Positions 1 to 6,763 of a DNA stretch of 13,168 bases are shown here, piece after piece (positions within the stretch are counted from its first letter, which is position 1; each line of letters begins with the position of its first letter). Both the position numbers and the translations under genes were made by a program. The notes under the pieces are model-generated. The model did not search any database. It saw only the letters and a list, made by a program, of their open reading frames with translations, and was not told where the DNA came from. This DNA is from Sulfurospirillum arcachonense. GTDB lineage: Bacteria > Campylobacterota > Campylobacteria > Campylobacterales > Sulfurospirillaceae. The DNA lies in the NCBI GenBank assembly GCA_015662785.1, contig DQTM01000213.1, positions 1 through 13,168 of the forward strand, written 5' to 3'.

Positions 1-488
1 CCACCAAGATAACCCATAAAAAGACCAAAAGCAGAAAAAAAGCTCTGATTTCTTAGTTCTCCTTTTCTAACTCCCTCTTCAAAGAAAATCATCATCTCTG
101 TTACAAAAGATGCAACACATATCATACCTTCACAACCATCTTTAAATATCTCTTTGTTTGCCAAATATACTCTTAAAAAATAATCCAAATACTGAGGTTT
201 TTCTATAGCTAACTGAAAATATAAAGTTACTATCCTTTTTATCTTCTCTTTTGAGCTACAATCCAAATCATTGACACTACGTATCATGGAACCAACTTTG
301 TTCGATGAATACCTAATTAACTCCTGAGCCAATGCCTCTTTTGATGCAAAATAGTTATAAAAATTACCAACACTCATGCCCATCTCTTTTGCAATATCAG
401 GCATAGTTGTAGAGTAAAAACCTTTTTGTGAAAACAGTAAAAGTGATGTTTCTAAAATAAGTTCTGTTTTTTTTGACTTCTTATCCAC
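1..488 (-). CDS. TetR/AcrR-family transcriptional regulator (3' end beyond the window)
   Basis: A reading frame runs from a GTG at 488 leftwards to the window edge without a stop, giving 162 visible residues. The N-terminus is a typical TetR helix-turn-helix at about residues 8-50: ILETSLLLFSQKGFYSTTM, then DIAKEMGMSVGNFYNYFASK and EAL. The rest is helical, like a TetR ligand-binding and dimerisation domain. Family members are usually about 190-200 residues, so some 30-40 C-terminal residues are missing only because the window ends. The GTG start is chosen because AGAGG lies 5 bases upstream, the HTH begins where expected, and no in-frame ATG lies between the upstream stop and this codon. Such proteins are dimeric repressors released by a small molecule; the ligand and targets cannot be read from the sequence. 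The divergent neighbour at 618 shares its control region, so that gene and its own are likely targets (inference). Confidence 0.9.
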   Translation of the reverse strand, partial: MDKKSKKTELILETSLLLFSQKGFYSTTMPDIAKEMGMSVGNFYNYFASKEALAQELIRYSSNKVGSMIRSVNDLDCSSKEKIKRIVTLYFQLAIEKPQYLDYFLRVYLANKEIFKDGCEGMICVASFVTEMMIFFEEGVRKGELRNQSFFSAFGLFMGYLG

Positions 489-518
489 AATTACCTCTTT
501 ATTTATTGAATATCGTGC

Positions 519-527
519 ATTTTATCA
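519..527 (-). promoter_or_regulatory. Extended -10 promoter element for the TetR-family gene
   Basis: Reading leftwards, the sequence is TGATAAAAT, a TGn-TAtaAT extended -10 box about 31 bp upstream of the GTG at 488. Campylobacterota housekeeping promoters typically have this -10 with a poorly conserved -35, and no clear -35 is seen here. The predicted leader is about 25 nt. Confidence 0.5.
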
Positions 528-547
528 TACTTATATATAAATTTTCT

Positions 548-569
548 TATATTAACCGTATATTAACCT
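548..569 (+). repeat. Two tandem 11-bp repeats between divergent promoters (candidate operator)
   Basis: TATATTAACC occurs at 548-557 and again at 559-568. They are separated by one base, so the period is 11 bp, about one helical turn. The pair lies in the -35 zone of the rightward promoter (-10 at 578-583) and just upstream of the leftward -10 (519-527). Direct repeats with an 11-bp period are the usual layout for OmpR/PhoB-family response regulators, whereas TetR operators are usually palindromic. The binding protein is therefore uncertain. Confidence 0.45.
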
Positions 570-577
570 AAAATTAT

Positions 578-583
578 TATAAT
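578..583 (+). promoter_or_regulatory. -10 box (TATAAT) for the TerB-like gene
   Basis: A perfect TATAAT lies 34 bp upstream of the ATG at 618, in an AT-rich context. No good TTGACA is found 16-18 bp upstream; the tandem TATATTAACC repeats occupy that place, suggesting an activator-dependent or repressed promoter (inference). The ribosome-binding site AGGA (606-609) follows, 8 bases before the ATG. Confidence 0.5.
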
Positions 584-617
584 TTCACCATTAAAACAAA
601 ATTATAGGATATTATTC

Positions 618-1019
618 ATGCTACTTATGTAACTAGAAACTCAAGAAAAATTTGCTTTTTTACACATAGCTCATCACTTAGCGCAATCAGATGAAAGAAT
701 AGGAAATAGAGAAGAGATAAGACTTGATGACTACTGCGTTGAAATGGGAATTGATAATATCATTTTTGATGAAGAAAATTATGTTATTGAAAACTATTTG
801 GACAAATTCAAATCAGATAAAAGTCAAAAAATACTGCTGCTTGAGCTAATGATGCTTGTACATGTTGACGATACATACAACAATCAAGAACAAGAGTTAA
901 TGAACATAATCTCAAATAGATTTAATTTTAAACCTAGACTACTCAAATTTGCTTCTAGTATTGGAAAAGCAGCTTCAGCATTAAGAGAACAAGCTCTTTT
1001 GATTGTTAATGAGACCTAA
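618..1019 (+). pseudogene. TerB-like (tellurite-resistance TerB fold) protein with an in-frame stop at codon 5
   Basis: The ATG at 618 has a good ribosome-binding site (AGGA, 606-609) and a promoter, but reads only M-L-L-M before TAA at 630-632. The same frame then continues without a stop for 128 codons to 1017-1019. The sequence directly after the stop (LETQEKFAFLHIAHHLAQSD) already looks like the first TerB helix, so the frame on both sides belongs to one protein. TerB proteins are small, all-helical and acidic; the HVDDTYNNQEQE stretch fits the acidic loop between the two helical halves. The first in-frame ATG after the stop is at 744 (91 residues to 1019). It has no clear ribosome-binding site and would drop the first helices, so an intact product from there is doubtful. 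A sequencing error in one base is the main alternative. The 3' end overlaps the convergent gene by 39 bp. Confidence 0.65.
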
Positions 1020-1601
1020 GTCTTCAAAGTGTTTTTTTATTGCTTTATCACTAAATGCTTTATCATACATATGAAGTTCTTGCCAAGTAATACCATCTAA
1101 CAAATCTGTATGAGATGGTTCTAGTTTTTCTTCTACTTTAAGTATAAATTGCTTTATTGTTCTTATAAAAAGGGTAAACTGTGCTGCTGTTAAGCTTTCT
1201 AGTATATCCATAAGACTCTTATAGTTTGCAACTCTTCTACCGCTATCATCATTTAGCTCTATTGACCAAATTTTAAGTGCAAATTCATGTCTATACTCTA
1301 CACTCTTACGATTTGAGTAAGCAAATTCTCTTAACTCTTTTTTAAAATTATCTCTATTCATGTAATCATAGTTTGGATAAAAAAATAGACAAACAGATAT
1401 AAGAAATATATCTTCTATTAGAATAGGTTTTGATTTCAGTTCTTCTAGTGTAAGTTCTTCTATATCAATCTGTTCACGTAGATAATTGAGGTGATTAACT
1501 CTCCAATTTTGTTTGTCTTTTTTAACTCTTTTTTGCCACTCTATTAGTGTTGGTCTTGGGATTAAAAACCTATCAACTAGTTTTTTGTATGAAAATCGCA
1601 T
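981..1601 (-). CDS. Conserved hypothetical protein, 206 residues, HTH-like N-terminus
   Basis: I do not recognise this protein. It begins MRFSYKKLVDRFLIPRPTLI-EWQKR, which resembles a helix-turn-helix (residues about 4-25) of the kind that opens MerR- or phage-repressor-like proteins. No DNA-binding family can be named with confidence. The remainder is charged and predicted helical, with a hydrophobic patch (IEDIFLISVCLFFYPNYDYM, about residues 62-81) too polar at its end to be a sure membrane segment. The start at 1601 is supported by AGGA 6 bases upstream and an extended -10 box at 1628-1636. Codon use and composition match the neighbours. Its last 39 bp lie antisense to the end of the TerB-like gene. 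It is probably monocistronic and cytoplasmic. Confidence 0.75.
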   Translation of the reverse strand: MRFSYKKLVDRFLIPRPTLIEWQKRVKKDKQNWRVNHLNYLREQIDIEELTLEELKSKPILIEDIFLISVCLFFYPNYDYMNRDNFKKELREFAYSNRKSVEYRHEFALKIWSIELNDDSGRRVANYKSLMDILESLTAAQFTLFIRTIKQFILKVEEKLEPSHTDLLDGITWQELHMYDKAFSDKAIKKHFEDLGLINNQKSLFS

Positions 1602-1627
1602 AAAAATTCCTATTTAAATGTGAGGGA

Positions 1628-1636
1628 ATTATATCA
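1628..1636 (-). promoter_or_regulatory. Extended -10 promoter (TGATATAAT) for the 206-residue protein gene
   Basis: Reading leftwards, the sequence is TGATATAAT, a full match to the TGn-TATAAT extended -10 consensus, 26 bp upstream of the ATG at 1601. It lies in the 70-bp gap after the CNNM-type gene and gives the downstream gene its own promoter. Confidence 0.6.
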
Positions 1637-1671
1637 TAAATGTTATTATATACCCTCTTTATTTTAAAAAG

Positions 1672-2706
1672 TTATGTTTTTTTCTCTTTTTGCTTCTGTT
1701 TCATCTTCTCTTTTGCAAGTTCTCTCATATCTTCTGTTGTGTCAGATTCATCCATAATTTCTAAACCTAAAAGAGTTTCTATACAATCTTCAAGAGTCAC
1801 TATACCCTCAGTTTGTCCATAACTATCAGTTACTAAAAACATATGCTCTTTTCTTTTTATGAACATATCAAGTGCGTAAGATACTGGTATGTTTTCATGT
1901 ATAGAAAACAATGGTCCTATTAAATCTTCAATACCACCTTCTTTACTTTCTATTGCCTTTTGAAATACTTCTTTACTTAAAACATCACCTATTATGTTAT
2001 CTATACTATCTTCATAAACAGGAATTCTAGAAAACTTTTTAATGCCTTCTGTTTTTAGTACTTCTTTTAAACTCATATTTTTTTCTAACGCAAAAACAAC
2101 ACTTCTTGGTGTCAAAATATCATTTACTTTACTCTTATTAAGTTTTAGTACATTTTCAATTACATCAGACTCTTTTTCATCTATATGACCACCATCTTCA
2201 ACCAAAAGTGCAGTTTCAAGTAACTCTTCTCTTGTGATAGTGTGACTTGAACCTTCTTTAGATATCATTTTAGTTATAAACAGAGATACTATGATAAGAG
2301 GATAAGTGATAAAAATAAACACTTTTACTATATAGGCCGTTACAACAGCTAACTCTTTATAGTACTGTGCACCTATTGTTTTAGGAATTATCTCAGAGAA
2401 AAACAAAATCAAAAGTGTTAGAACAGCAGAAATATAGAACATATACTCTATACCAAACAGTCTTGAAGCCTCTGCACCAATTCCTGCAGCACCTAAAGTG
2501 TGTGCGATAGTATTTAGTATGAGAATAGAAGCAATAGATTCATTTATGTTTGTTTTTAACTTCTCTAGTAATTTTCCTACTTTTTCATTCTCTTTTTTTA
2601 TCACATTAATATGTGACATATTTAGAGATAGTAGTACAGACTCTACAATAGAGCAAAGAAATGATACACCAATAGCAATAGCTAAATATATAAAAAGTAG
2701 TGTCAT
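1672..2706 (-). CDS. CNNM/CorC-type membrane protein (DUF21 plus CBS pair)
   Basis: This 344-residue inner-membrane protein belongs to the CNNM/CorB-HlyC group linked to Mg2+ or other divalent cation export. The DUF21 domain covers about residues 1-150. It has an N-terminal membrane helix, the family-typical VESVLLSLNMSHI (21-33) and NTIAHTLGAA (65-74), a second hydrophobic segment (about 86-104), SEIIPKTIGAQYY (104-116) and a last membrane segment (about 121-147). Two CBS modules follow (about 195-250 and 260-315), ending in GIVTLEDCIETLLG (301-314), the usual end of the CBS pair. There is no C-terminal CorC_HlyC domain, which longer relatives of about 430 residues have. The protein instead ends in a lysine-rich tail. 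The start at 2706 has AGG 8 bases upstream. It is separated from ubiD by 84 bp, so it may be read through from that operon or have its own weak promoter. Confidence 0.92.
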   Translation of the reverse strand: MTLLFIYLAIAIGVSFLCSIVESVLLSLNMSHINVIKKENEKVGKLLEKLKTNINESIASILILNTIAHTLGAAGIGAEASRLFGIEYMFYISAVLTLLILFFSEIIPKTIGAQYYKELAVVTAYIVKVFIFITYPLIIVSLFITKMISKEGSSHTITREELLETALLVEDGGHIDEKESDVIENVLKLNKSKVNDILTPRSVVFALEKNMSLKEVLKTEGIKKFSRIPVYEDSIDNIIGDVLSKEVFQKAIESKEGGIEDLIGPLFSIHENIPVSYALDMFIKRKEHMFLVTDSYGQTEGIVTLEDCIETLLGLEIMDESDTTEDMRELAKEKMKQKQKEKKT

Positions 2707-2790
2707 ATAGTTTGACCTATCTTTTTTTGTTTGTTGTTACGCGGCAACTCTATGAAAAAATTCAAAGAACACCGCTGTTTCGACGAAGAA
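2707..2790 (-). other. 84-bp spacer with two small imperfect hairpins
   Basis: This spacer between the ubiD stop and the CNNM start is richer in G+C than other spacers here. Read leftwards it holds AACA-GCGG-TGTT (4-bp stem, at about 2771-2782), followed after a few bases by a T6 run that could act as a weak terminator. It also holds GTTGC-CGC-GTAAC (about 2736-2748), which folds as a 5-bp stem with a G-U pair but has no U-tract. I see no convincing promoter. A 19-codon rightward frame (2752-2811) lacks a ribosome-binding site and is not called. Confidence 0.3.
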
Positions 2791-4599
2791 TCAGACATGG
2801 TATTTATTTAAAAACTCCTTATTTTTTGTTATCAAGCCTTTTGCTTGAAGATTTGTTATCGTTTTTTTATCACAATCAGTATCATCAGGCCACTCTCTTG
2901 TGTACCCATCAATAGCTGACTTATTAGTTGCATCTATGCCTATAAAATCACTTTCTAAGTATATATCACGTAAAGCATCTATGTTGTTCACCACTCTCCA
3001 AGCAAGCATATAAACATTATCTAGCTGATTTGAATCAGCGTCAACAAAAACTAAAAGTTTCATATGTTCTTTTAGAGGCTTCAACGCTTCATAGAGCTCA
3101 CTTGTTGGTCTTGTTTTATCAACACCTAAAACTACAACTGGTGTTTTAGTATGAGTCTTATACTGCTTTATAGACTTAACGTCCTTAACTAATGTCGTTA
3201 TTTTAGCATAAAGTTTCTCATCACTCAATACATTTTTATGAAATGACTCAATTTCGTCACCAGTACAGTCAACTCCAAGCTTACCACCGTAACATGCATT
3301 TGGGCTCGCATGGTCGAGTGCATCACATACTCCTTCACTTATGAGTATATTTTCTACACTCACACGGTCAAGAATATAATCACTCAATTCATCATAATTT
3401 TTAAGTTCAGGTGCATTTTCTCCCACAAAAAAAGCATGTTTTACAAAACTCATCTGCCCTACTCCCCAAAAAGCATGCATAAACTGCTTTGCATGTCCTG
3501 GATACATAGTTTTCATCTTTGCTAAAATAAGATTATGAAAAACACCATTTTCTGGCATATTGTAATCTATCAAATCAGGAACTGTTGTTTTAAGAAGTGG
3601 CAAGAAAACCCTCTCAGTTGCCCAAGCCATATACTTGTCTTCTAAAGGAGGTTTACCAACTACTGTTGCTTGGTAAATTGGCTTCTCTTTTGTAGTTATA
3701 CAAGTTACATCCATTACAGGATACTCTTCTGTAAGAGTATAGTAACCAGTATGGTCACCAAAAGGACCCTCTATCTCCATCTTGCTTGGGTCTACAAAAC
3801 CCTCTATCACTATATCTACATCTTCAGGAATATATATTTCATTTGTAAGCGACTTAACAAGTCTAGCATTCTCTTCACGAATAAGTCCATAAAGGAGCAG
3901 TTCAAACATACCATTTGGCATAGGAGCTTGCCCACACCAGATATACAGTGGGTCACCACCGATAGCAACTGTAACAGGCATTTTTTTACCAGCTTCTTTA
4001 TACTCGTGAAAAAAGTGAGCTCCATCTTTGTGAATCTGCCAGTGCATACCAAGACGTTTGTTATCATAAACTTGAAGTCTGTACATTCCTACGTTGTGTT
4101 TAGTTCCATCTAGACTTTGCGTGTAAACATGCCCCATTGTTATAAAAGGACCACCATCTTCGCTCCAAGTTGTTAGAATTGGAAACTCGTTTAGGTCTAT
4201 ATTTTCTTGTCTTATTTTTTGGCAACTACCTTTTGTAGTAAGTCTTTTAGGAAACACATTTTTCAAAGAAAAAAGCTTGCCTAGCATGCTTATTTTATCC
4301 ATAAAACCAGCAGGTGGTTTCATATGAAGCAGACTCTCAATCTCGTCAGCAATAGTATCAGGATGTTTTTCAAAAATGAGTTCAGTAGCCTCATAAGAAC
4401 CAAAAACATTCATAAGAACTGGCATATCAAATTTTTTATTAAGTCTTTTAGACACTGGATTTGTAAATAAAAGAGCTTTTGAATCCTCTTTTTTTATCTC
4501 AATATACGCAATATGTGGGATTTCAAGGTCTATATCAAGTTCTTCGTCTATGATGCGTAAAAGGTTTTTTTCTTTTAACTCTTTTATTATTTCTTCCAT
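2791..4599 (-). CDS. ubiD: UbiD-family prenylated-FMN-dependent decarboxylase, probably menaquinone biosynthesis
   Basis: This 602-residue protein covers the full UbiD family fold. Visible landmarks are HNVGMYRLQVYD (168-179), the prFMN-binding strand; GMHWQIHKDG (184-193); IGGDPLYIW (213-221); and the hallmark EGPFGDHTGYY (277-287), which carries acidic residues of the prFMN/catalytic site. Later come GKPPLEDKYM (315-324) and YPGHAKQFMH. E. coli UbiD is 497 residues. The longer form, with about 100 extra mainly C-terminal residues, matches Campylobacterota homologues as I recall them. These bacteria make menaquinone by the futalosine route, where a UbiD-type enzyme is assigned to the late ring decarboxylation, so that is the likely role rather than ubiquinone synthesis (inference). 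The cofactor needs a UbiX prenyltransferase, not in this window. Its ATG overlaps the hemC stop in TAATG, so it is translationally coupled and the last gene of the main operon. Confidence 0.93.
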   Translation of the reverse strand: MEEIIKELKEKNLLRIIDEELDIDLEIPHIAYIEIKKEDSKALLFTNPVSKRLNKKFDMPVLMNVFGSYEATELIFEKHPDTIADEIESLLHMKPPAGFMDKISMLGKLFSLKNVFPKRLTTKGSCQKIRQENIDLNEFPILTTWSEDGGPFITMGHVYTQSLDGTKHNVGMYRLQVYDNKRLGMHWQIHKDGAHFFHEYKEAGKKMPVTVAIGGDPLYIWCGQAPMPNGMFELLLYGLIREENARLVKSLTNEIYIPEDVDIVIEGFVDPSKMEIEGPFGDHTGYYTLTEEYPVMDVTCITTKEKPIYQATVVGKPPLEDKYMAWATERVFLPLLKTTVPDLIDYNMPENGVFHNLILAKMKTMYPGHAKQFMHAFWGVGQMSFVKHAFFVGENAPELKNYDELSDYILDRVSVENILISEGVCDALDHASPNACYGGKLGVDCTGDEIESFHKNVLSDEKLYAKITTLVKDVKSIKQYKTHTKTPVVVLGVDKTRPTSELYEALKPLKEHMKLLVFVDADSNQLDNVYMLAWRVVNNIDALRDIYLESDFIGIDATNKSAIDGYTREWPDDTDCDKKTITNLQAKGLITKNKEFLNKYHV

Positions 4600-5543
4600 T
4601 AAAATACCTCAGTCATAGCTATATGTTCAGCTCTTTTTAGTAACTTTTTTGCCCCACGTTCAATAAAAAGTTTTGCTAACTCTTCACCTTTTGTTTTGTA
4701 TTCATTTTTGTTACATGTAAGCTTTTCATATATAATCTCTTCGCCATCAGGAAGCCCTACTAAAGCTTGTACATTTACATTGTCACCATCAAGTTTGGCA
4801 TTGATTCCAATTGGAACTTGGCAACCACCTTCAAGAACACGAACAAACTCACGCTCTATGGTTGTCTCAACTGTTGCATCTTCATCTCTTAGAACTTCTA
4901 TAATAGAAGCAACTTCAGGAGTATCTACTATTTCAATACCAAGGGCAGCCTGTCCCATTGCAGGTATCATAAGCTCTTCGCTTATAGGTGTGAAATATTT
5001 TATCTCTTCTTGAAGTCCAAGTCTTTTTATGCCAGAACTTGCCAAGATTATTGCGTCGTATTGACCCTCTTTTAGTTTTCTTATTCTTGTATTTACATTA
5101 CCACGAAGATTTTTAATTGTTAAATCTGGTCTGATTTTTAGTATTTGCATTCTTCTTCTTAGACTTGTTGTTCCTACAACTGCTTTTTGAGGTAACTCTT
5201 CAATTGAAGCATATTTCTCAGAAAGAAGTGCATCTCTTGGGTCATGACGTTTTGTGATTATAGCTAGTTTTAATCCATCTGGAAACTCCATAGGTACATC
5301 TTTTAGACTATGAACTGCTATATGTGATTCACCATTTAACATAGAAGTTTCTAACTCTTTTGTAAAGAGCCCTTTTCCCCCTATTTTAGCTAATGGAGTA
5401 TCTAAGATTTGGTCACCTTTTGAAGTCATAGAGTTTATGATTACTTCTAAGTCAGGATGTGCCTCTTGTAAACGTGCTTGTATATGTTCTGCTTGCCACA
5501 TTGCTAATTTACTCTCTCTTGTTGCAATTATAAGTTTTTTCAT
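4599..5543 (-). CDS. hemC: Porphobilinogen deaminase (hydroxymethylbilane synthase)
   Basis: HemC joins four porphobilinogen units into hydroxymethylbilane in the cytoplasm, the third step from glutamate-1-semialdehyde to haem. The 314-residue length is normal. The sequence shows MKKLIIATRESKLAMWQAEH at the N-terminus, GGKGLFTKELE (55-65), HSLKDVP (78-84) with catalytic Asp82 (Asp84 in E. coli), the substrate/cofactor arginines in TTSLRRRMQ (125-133) and NLRGNVNTR (145-153), and LEGGCQVPIG (238-247). Cys241 in that last motif anchors the dipyrromethane cofactor. All key residues are present, so the enzyme should be active. It starts one base after the stop of the upstream Dsb-like gene (TAG-A-ATG), and its TAA overlaps the ubiD start, so the three genes are co-translated. 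Confidence 0.97.
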   Translation of the reverse strand: MKKLIIATRESKLAMWQAEHIQARLQEAHPDLEVIINSMTSKGDQILDTPLAKIGGKGLFTKELETSMLNGESHIAVHSLKDVPMEFPDGLKLAIITKRHDPRDALLSEKYASIEELPQKAVVGTTSLRRRMQILKIRPDLTIKNLRGNVNTRIRKLKEGQYDAIILASSGIKRLGLQEEIKYFTPISEELMIPAMGQAALGIEIVDTPEVASIIEVLRDEDATVETTIEREFVRVLEGGCQVPIGINAKLDGDNVNVQALVGLPDGEEIIYEKLTCNKNEYKTKGEELAKLFIERGAKKLLKRAEHIAMTEVF

Positions 5544-5544
5544 T

Positions 5545-6378
5545 CTACTTCTTTACTAAATTAAAATATGTATTTCTTTTTGGGTCAATTTTACCATTAA
5601 CAAATACTCTTGGAGTTCCACTTAAGCCTAAAGCATCTACTATTTTTTTGTCATCTTCCATATGTTTTAGTATATCTTCTTGGTTTAACTCTTCAAGTTT
5701 TATATTTGTTCCTAAAAGTTTGTTTACACTTGCTAAAACTAGTTTTTCATCTTTCTTTCCAAAGTCAAATGCTTCATCATACATTTTTAAATCAACATCT
5801 TTTATACCTAATTTCTTTGCTACAAGTCCAGCTTTTATAAGTGTTTTAGAATTTGGGTGTATGTTAAGAGGAAAGTGATAGTAGTAAAGAGTAAACTGCT
5901 TTGGATATTTTTTAACAAAGTTGATAACATCTGGCATATAACTCATACAAAATGGACACAAAGGGTCACTAAAAACTGCTATTTTATTAGGTGCAGTTTT
6001 ACTTCCTGCTATGATATTTGAATCACTATAAAATTCCGCTCTAAAATCTGGAACAAAACTATTTTTGATACTCTTTGCTGTATTAATATCAACTAAGTCT
6101 TTAGTAACAAGTTTACCATCTGTAAATATTTTATCAGAAATAGTTATAGACTTGTTTTTACCTACTAAATCTAAATCAATCTTGATAAAATAAACTTTCC
6201 AACCAGTCATACTTGGTATGTTTTGAGAACTTTCTACTCTTATATCTGTTATTTTATAACTTTTTGTTGCCGTAGTTGATTTTGATAAAAACTTTAAAAC
6301 CTTATCTTCTGTAGCTCCTGCAAAAAGTGTGTTAACGCTTAGTGCGATCGTCAATAACTTCAACGTCAATGATTTCAT
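5545..6378 (-). CDS. Periplasmic thiol:disulfide oxidoreductase (DsbA/DsbC/DsbG-like thioredoxin fold)
   Basis: The chosen start (6378) gives 277 residues beginning MKSLTLKLLTIALSVNTLFA, a clear Sec signal peptide with likely cleavage near residue 20-22. AAGGA lies 5 bases upstream. A longer frame from 6414 would add 12 polar residues in front of the signal and is less likely. Mature residues to about 120 resemble the N-terminal linker/dimerisation region of DsbC/DsbG-type proteins. The thioredoxin domain follows, with AVFSDPLCPFCMSYM (CxxC at Cys141/Cys144) and SGTPRVFVNG (253-262), which carries the cis-proline loop (Thr255-Pro256). These are its only two cysteines. It should oxidise or isomerise periplasmic disulfides; which of these cannot be told from sequence. 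H. pylori HP0231 (DsbK) and related DsbG-like proteins are the nearest named types. It overlaps the end of the FxsA gene by 47 bp in another frame. Confidence 0.9.
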   Translation of the reverse strand: MKSLTLKLLTIALSVNTLFAGATEDKVLKFLSKSTTATKSYKITDIRVESSQNIPSMTGWKVYFIKIDLDLVGKNKSITISDKIFTDGKLVTKDLVDINTAKSIKNSFVPDFRAEFYSDSNIIAGSKTAPNKIAVFSDPLCPFCMSYMPDVINFVKKYPKQFTLYYYHFPLNIHPNSKTLIKAGLVAKKLGIKDVDLKMYDEAFDFGKKDEKLVLASVNKLLGTNIKLEELNQEDILKHMEDDKKIVDALGLSGTPRVFVNGKIDPKRNTYFNLVKK

Positions 6379-6763
6379 TATCTTCCTTTGTATTGTTTTT
6401 GTTTTGTATGTCATCTATATCTATATTGTCTTTTACATGTAAAATCTTTCTAGCAAACATTGTTGCAAAAAAGCTAAACTGCAAAAATAGACCAACTATA
6501 TCACTAAAAAAACCTGGAACTATTAGTAAAAGTGCTCCTAAAAGTGTAAATGCATTTAGTTTTTGAAACTCTTGAATTGAGATTGTTCTGTTTTGCATAG
6601 CTTTCAGGCTCTCTGCTAGGGTATTTCTAAAATTACCCAAAAGCATAAAACCAACTATGGCAGAAAATACAATCTCTAAAAATGTAGCAAATGCCCCTAT
6701 CTGCGAAGAGATATTGACACTTACAAGCACTTCAATAAGCAAATATACTAAAAAGTAATTCAA
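6332..6763 (-). CDS. FxsA-family inner-membrane protein
   Basis: This 143-residue protein has the FxsA pattern. A first membrane helix (about residues 2-15) is followed by a second hydrophobic segment (about 22-44). Next comes a short amphipathic stretch with charged residues (LAESLKAMQNRTISIQEFQK), a third hydrophobic segment containing LLGALLLIVPGFFSDIVGL (about 74-92), and a cytoplasmic acidic, asparagine-rich tail ending RTKR. The glycine-proline motif GxLLxxPGFxSDxxG is the family signature. E. coli FxsA (suppressor of F exclusion) affects phage T7 exclusion when overproduced; its normal function is unknown. The ATG overlaps the proS stop by four bases (ATGA). A gene of comparable size and type sits at the same place in C. 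jejuni (Cj0544, from memory). Confidence 0.88.
   Translation of the reverse strand: MNYFLVYLLIEVLVSVNISSQIGAFATFLEIVFSAIVGFMLLGNFRNTLAESLKAMQNRTISIQEFQKLNAFTLLGALLLIVPGFFSDIVGLFLQFSFFATMFARKILHVKDNIDIDDIQNKNNTKEDNEIIDVEVIDDRTKR

Noticed and set aside
744..1019. A complete 91-residue gene starting at 744
   Set aside because: The homologous frame continues upstream to codon 5 of the 618 start, and no ribosome-binding site precedes 744; it is a fragment of the interrupted gene.
1602..1671. GAGGG...CCCTC inverted repeat as a terminator after the CNNM gene
   Set aside because: The arms do not pair cleanly beyond five bases, the loop is long, and no U-tract follows on the minus strand; the segment is better explained as a promoter region.
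2752..2811. Small rightward frame MKKFKEHRCFDEESDMVFI in the ubiD-CNNM spacer
   Set aside because: It has no ribosome-binding site or promoter and overlaps the ubiD end; it is short enough to be chance.
3670..4113. Rightward frame of 147 codons inside ubiD
   Set aside because: It is antisense to a well-supported UbiD protein, has no family features and an odd, aromatic-rich composition.
6379..6414. Twelve extra residues before the Dsb-type signal peptide
   Set aside because: The signal peptide starts cleanly at the ATG at 6378 with AAGGA upstream; the extension is polar and has no ribosome-binding site.
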